Shown here piece after piece: positions 60,789 through 64,000 of a stretch of DNA of 64,000 bases (positions are counted from its first letter, which is position 1; each line of letters begins with the position of its first letter). A model generated the notes under the pieces. That model was not told the DNA's origin and did no database searches. It saw nothing but the letters and a program-made list of their open reading frames with translations. The stretch is from Paraburkholderia sp. Ac-20340 (GTDB lineage: Bacteria; Pseudomonadota; Gammaproteobacteria; Burkholderiales; Burkholderiaceae). The translations under genes and the position numbers were made by a program. Location: assembly GCF_017104965.1 (NCBI RefSeq), contig NZ_JAAGPR010000029.1, positions 46,848-110,847 of the forward strand, in the 5' to 3' direction.

Positions 60789-62084
60789 ATGACCACGGCA
60801 TCCACGCACGCCGGTAAAAAGCGGCCCAGCCTGACGCAGATCGTTGTCGCGACATCGGCGGGCAATGCGCTCGAATGGTTCGACATCGCGATTTACGGCT
60901 TTTTCGCGGTGTTTATCGGCAAGCACTTCTTTCCGGCGGCCAGCGAGACGGCTTCGCTGCTGCTGACCTTCGGCGCGTTCGGCGCTTCGTATCTGGTGCG
61001 TCCGCTGGGCGGCATGGTGCTGGGCGCCTACGCCGACCGGCGCGGGCGCAAGGCCGCGCTGATGCTGTCCGTGAGCCTGATGATGGTGGGCACGGCGATC
61101 ATCGCGCTGGTGCCGGACTACGCCGCGATCGGCATGGCCGCGCCGCTTGCGGTGCTGGCGGCGCGCCTGATCCAGGGCTTTTCGGCGGGCGGCGAGTTCG
61201 GCGCATCGACGGCAATGCTGATCGAACACGCTCCGCACCGGCGCGGCTTTATCGCCAGCTGGCAGTTCGCCACGCAAGGACTGGCGACGCTGCTGGCGGC
61301 CTCGTTCGGCTATGGTCTGGCCAAGGCGATGGCGCCCGCCGATCTGGCCGCGTGGGGCTGGCGGCTGCCGTTCTTCTTCGGTCTTTTGATCGGCCCGGTG
61401 GGGCTTTATCTGCGCCGCTTTATCGAAGATGCCGAAGACTTCACGCAGGCGGCGCGCACCGAATCGCCCGTGCGCGAAGTGTTCGCAAAGCAGAAGCGGC
61501 TCGTGCTCACCTCGATCGGATTGCTCACGGTTTCGACGGCCGTGAATTATCTGCTGCAATACGTGCCGACGTTCGCGATCCGCGATCTGCATCTGGGCGC
61601 GGCCACGGGCTTCGCGGCCACCATGGTGGGCGGCGTGATACTCACGGTGGTCACGCCTTTTGCGGGGCATCTTTCGGACCGCATCGGCCGACGTCGCCAG
61701 ATGACCTGGGTGGCGCTGCTGTTCGCGATCACCGCTTACCCGGGCTTCGCATGGGCGACGTCGCAAGGCGGCGCGATGCCGCTCTTCGTGCTGATCGCCT
61801 GGCTCGCGCTGCTCAAGTCGATCTACTTTGGCGCCTTGCCCGCGTTGATGGCCGAAATCTTTCCGGCCGCCACGCGCGCGACGGGCATGGCGATTGGCTA
61901 TAACGTCGGCGTGACGGTGTTCGGCGGTTTTACGCCCGCCATCGTCACCTGGCTGCTGGGCGTGACCGGCGACAACAGCGCGCCGAGCTACTACCTGATC
62001 CTCACGGCCACGATCAGCCTTGCGGCGCTCGCGTGGGTGAGCCGCATGTCGGTCGAACCGCTCGCGCGCCGCGCCGCTGCATAA
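60789..62084 (+). CDS. MFS transporter, metabolite:H+ symporter (MHS) family
   Basis: This 431-residue carrier has the MHS signature: GNALEWFDIAIYGFFAVFIGKHFFP in helix 1, PLGGMVLGAYADRRGRKAALM (motif A), and RLIQGFSAGGEFGASTAMLIEHAP. MHS proteins import citrate, alpha-ketoglutarate, proline and aromatic acids. ATG 60789 has GAGGAAG upstream; the TTG at 60762 lacks one. It lies just downstream of the M20 peptidase gene, so its cargo may be the enzyme's substrate. Confidence 0.9.
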   Translation: MTTASTHAGKKRPSLTQIVVATSAGNALEWFDIAIYGFFAVFIGKHFFPAASETASLLLTFGAFGASYLVRPLGGMVLGAYADRRGRKAALMLSVSLMMVGTAIIALVPDYAAIGMAAPLAVLAARLIQGFSAGGEFGASTAMLIEHAPHRRGFIASWQFATQGLATLLAASFGYGLAKAMAPADLAAWGWRLPFFFGLLIGPVGLYLRRFIEDAEDFTQAARTESPVREVFAKQKRLVLTSIGLLTVSTAVNYLLQYVPTFAIRDLHLGAATGFAATMVGGVILTVVTPFAGHLSDRIGRRRQMTWVALLFAITAYPGFAWATSQGGAMPLFVLIAWLALLKSIYFGALPALMAEIFPAATRATGMAIGYNVGVTVFGGFTPAIVTWLLGVTGDNSAPSYYLILTATISLAALAWVSRMSVEPLARRAAA

Positions 62085-62213
62085 AGCGGGCGCGGACTTC
62101 ACGATGTAACCGTCGGTGTGATAGTTTGTCTGACGTTAAGGCGCGGTTAGCGCGGCGCGGCGGGCGGATCGACCTCCGCTCGCGCGCGGCAACCGTCGCC
62201 GGGAGATAGACGC

Positions 62214-63002
62214 ATGCAGACCACCGAACTCACCGACTGGAACCAGTTCATGGAGCTGACGACCCAGCTCGACGGCTGGGCGTTTCGCGGGCAGCAGAAT
62301 GCCCAATGGCGGCTCGAAAGCTCGCTCTCGCGCTATATGCGCGACTACGTGGACGACCACAGCGAATGGCGCGTGCGCGAAGAGCGCGCGATCCGCGTGT
62401 TCCGCCGCAAGGCGCACAACTTTCTCGCGCGTCCCGACATCCTCGCCGACGATCTGCGCTGCCTCGCGCTGATGCAGCACCACGGCGCGCCCACGCGCTT
62501 GCTCGACTTCACGAAAAGTCCCTTCGTTGCAGCCTTTTTTGCGCTCGAACGCGCGACCGGCGACGCCGCCGTTTATGCGCTCAATACGCCTGCGCTGTGG
62601 AACAATCGCGCGCGTCCGAAGAGCGATCCGGCGCTCACGCGCGATGTGATCGATCCGCGTGCGCCTGGGCATTTCGAGCGCTATTTCTTCTGCAATACGA
62701 ACGAAATTATCTGGTCGGGCGAGCCTTCGGAAATGGACGACCGGCTGGTCGCGCAGTCGGGCACTTTTGTCGTGCCGGGCGTGATCGACCGGCCGTTGCA
62801 GGCGATTCTCGACGGTTACGAAACCAACGAAGAACTGCTGCATCAGATCGTGCTGCCTGCGCGCATCCGCATGGATGCAATGAAGTGGCTTTACCGGATG
62901 AACATCACGAATGCGTCGCTGTTTCCGGGGCTGGACGGACTTGCTCGCTCGATTGCGGTGGAACTGGAAATCGTCTGGTCGGGGATGATGCAGTCGAAGT
63001 GA
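62214..63002 (+). CDS. FRG-domain protein
   Basis: This 262-residue protein has the FRG domain: the Phe-Arg-Gly core in GWAFRGQQNAQWRLESSLSR (about 22-41), then LMQHHGAPTRLLDFTKSPF followed by VAAFFALERATGDAAVYALN. The FRG domain is common in bacteria and phages, is often found with toxins or defence genes, and resembles ADP-ribosyltransferase-like folds in some predictions, but its biochemical role is not settled. GGGAGATAGACGC lies before the ATG. It is a single gene without a visible partner. Confidence 0.8.
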   Translation: MQTTELTDWNQFMELTTQLDGWAFRGQQNAQWRLESSLSRYMRDYVDDHSEWRVREERAIRVFRRKAHNFLARPDILADDLRCLALMQHHGAPTRLLDFTKSPFVAAFFALERATGDAAVYALNTPALWNNRARPKSDPALTRDVIDPRAPGHFERYFFCNTNEIIWSGEPSEMDDRLVAQSGTFVVPGVIDRPLQAILDGYETNEELLHQIVLPARIRMDAMKWLYRMNITNASLFPGLDGLARSIAVELEIVWSGMMQSK

Positions 63003-63038
63003 AGGGTGGGCACGCGCCGGTGTCCGTCAAGCGACGTA

Positions 63039-63878
63039 TCATGCCGCGCGCGTCCCATCCGCAAGCAAGCGCGACACCGGCGCCAGCAACGTGCGCAAGG
63101 CCTGCAGCGAAACGGGCCGCGAAAACCAGAACCCTTGCGCCTCGTCGCAACCCAGCTCGCGCAGACGCTGGGCCTGTTCGGCCGTTTCGATGCCTTCCGC
63201 CGTCACCTTGAGTTCCAGCGCGTGCGCCATCTGGATGATCGCGCCCACCAGCGCATCGCTGCGCGGGTCCGTGGCCATCTTCGTCACGAACGAGCGGTCG
63301 ATCTTGAGCCGGTTGAGCGGCAGACTCGCGAGCCAGCCAAGGTTCGAATAACCGGTGCCGAAATCGTCCACGGCCACCTCGATGCCCAGCGCGCGCAATG
63401 CACGCAGCGTCTGCACGGTGCGCCCGGCATCGGCGAGCAGCATGCTTTCGGTGATCTCGATTTCGAGCTGGTCGGGCGCGAGCGCGGCGCGCTCCAGCGC
63501 CGCCTCGACCTGCGCGGTGAAGCGCGGATTGACGAACTGCTGCGGCGACACGTTGACCGCCACCTTCGGCAAGGTGCGTGCGAGGCGCTGCAATTGACCG
63601 GTTTCGCGACACGCCGTCGACATCGCCCAGGCGCCGATCGTGTCGATCAGCGAAGCCTCTTCTGCGATGGGGATGAATTCGGCGGGGCTCACGAGCCCGT
63701 GAACAGGATGACGCCAGCGCAGCAGCGCCTCGGATTGCATGATGACGCCGGTTTGCAGCGAAACGCGCGGCTGATACATCAGGAAAAGCTCGCGCGCGTC
63801 GAGTGCGTGACGCAGCGCGCTTTCGAGTTCGAATTGCCGCGTGGCGCGCTGCTCCTGCGCGCGCGCGAAGCGGCGCAC
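63039..63878 (-). CDS. EAL-domain c-di-GMP phosphodiesterase, apparently frameshifted near the N-terminus
   Basis: The frame encodes a complete EAL domain of about 280 residues: EALLRWRHP, VAVNVSPQQF, EIEITESMLL, VDDFGTGYSN, LKIDRSFV, TAEGIETAEQ and QGFWFSRP. The catalytic residues are all present. The frame opens at GTG 63878 without a Shine-Dalgarno; upstream in this frame a TGA occurs at 63912-63914. Coding-looking sequence continues upstream in another frame (see 63884-64000). Removing one base from the GGG at 63881-63883 (CCC on the coding strand) would join them as FPQRARQVRRFARAQEQ. It is therefore either a pseudogene, a sequencing error or a real internal start. Confidence 0.8.
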   Translation of the reverse strand: MRRFARAQEQRATRQFELESALRHALDARELFLMYQPRVSLQTGVIMQSEALLRWRHPVHGLVSPAEFIPIAEEASLIDTIGAWAMSTACRETGQLQRLARTLPKVAVNVSPQQFVNPRFTAQVEAALERAALAPDQLEIEITESMLLADAGRTVQTLRALRALGIEVAVDDFGTGYSNLGWLASLPLNRLKIDRSFVTKMATDPRSDALVGAIIQMAHALELKVTAEGIETAEQAQRLRELGCDEAQGFWFSRPVSLQALRTLLAPVSRLLADGTRAA

Positions 63879-63883
63879 CTGGG

Positions 63884-64000
63884 CGCGCCCGCTGCGGAAA
63901 ATGCCGGGCGATCAGCGCGTCCGGCAGGATGTACTGCGGAAAGCTCGCCGACGTGTTGTACGGATGCAGCACATGCACGCACAGGCCGAGATCGTCGGCG
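63884..64000 (-). CDS. N-terminal part of the EAL protein, out of frame (partial)
   Basis: Reading leftward from the window edge, this frame gives DDLGLCVHVLHPYNTSASFP followed by QYILPDALIARHFPQRAR, with ordinary coding character, and has no stop before it joins the EAL frame. No domain is recognised. It is most simply the preceding part of the EAL protein, separated by a single-base frameshift at 63881-63883. Confidence 0.5.

Noticed and set aside
59100..62102. A 1000-codon open frame on the minus strand opposite the M20 and MHS genes
   Set aside because: It is Arg/His-rich, shows no family motif and lies opposite two genes with clear catalytic and membrane motifs; it is an antisense shadow favoured by high GC.
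1..64000. CRISPR arrays, tRNA or rRNA genes
   Set aside because: I saw no regularly spaced repeats, no recognisable tRNA and no rRNA sequence, though short RNA genes could be missed by eye.

Overview
The window is high-GC DNA with the dense, back-to-back gene layout and the gene families of the Burkholderiaceae (Burkholderia, Paraburkholderia or Caballeronia). The pointers are many LysR regulators each divergent from one metabolic gene, a FabV enoyl reductase, Azospirillum-type non-phosphorylative arabinose genes and Burkholderia-type small conserved proteins. This is a judgement from gene content; no rRNA or other phylogenetic marker is present. I saw no tRNA, rRNA, CRISPR array, prophage or insertion sequence.

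Layout. (1) 1-1549: the end of a stressosome-type rsbR-rsbS-rsbT signalling operon, cut by the window edge. (2) 1950-6190: a doubtful small ORF, an orphan MlaC-like periplasmic protein, an AI-2E family membrane protein with a long soluble tail, and two small proteins. (3) 6485-17391: a semialdehyde dehydrogenase (sad) with its divergent LysR regulator (ptrR), a drug-efflux type MFS gene with its own divergent LysR gene, an orphan tyrosine recombinase, the yqiJ-yqiK (flotillin) pair, a SAM methyltransferase, and the LysR gene controlling the sugar cluster.

(4) 17530-39871 is the metabolic centre: a roughly 22 kb pentose cluster. The forward operon encodes L-arabonate dehydratase, alpha-ketoglutarate semialdehyde dehydrogenase, an MFS sugar-acid carrier, L-2-keto-3-deoxyarabonate dehydratase, L-arabinose 1-dehydrogenase and the AraFGH importer. 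Together these convert L-arabinose to alpha-ketoglutarate without phosphorylation. Only the lactonase step is missing. On the opposite strand lie two more sugar ABC importers, a ytfQRT-yjfF type and an frcBCA-like one of unknown cargo followed by a GntR/FadR regulator. A second, very similar dehydratase gene diverges from ytfQ.

(5) 39936-50484: fabV, an SDR gene with a divergent LysR gene, OsmC, an EAL phosphodiesterase with a CSS sensor next to a GGDEF cyclase, a LysR/MFS pair resembling ynfL/ynfM, and an HD hydrolase. (6) 50647-64000: a GlxA-type AraC regulator; a 7TM histidine kinase, hotdog thioesterase and atypical response regulator set that could be a signalling system; a chemoreceptor with a CheR-tether tail; a small P-loop kinase; a LysR/M20 peptidase/MHS transporter unit; an FRG-domain protein; and an EAL protein whose reading frame appears broken near the window edge.

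Divergent regulator-target pairs recur, and several carry clear dyad-symmetric operator candidates in their intergenic regions.
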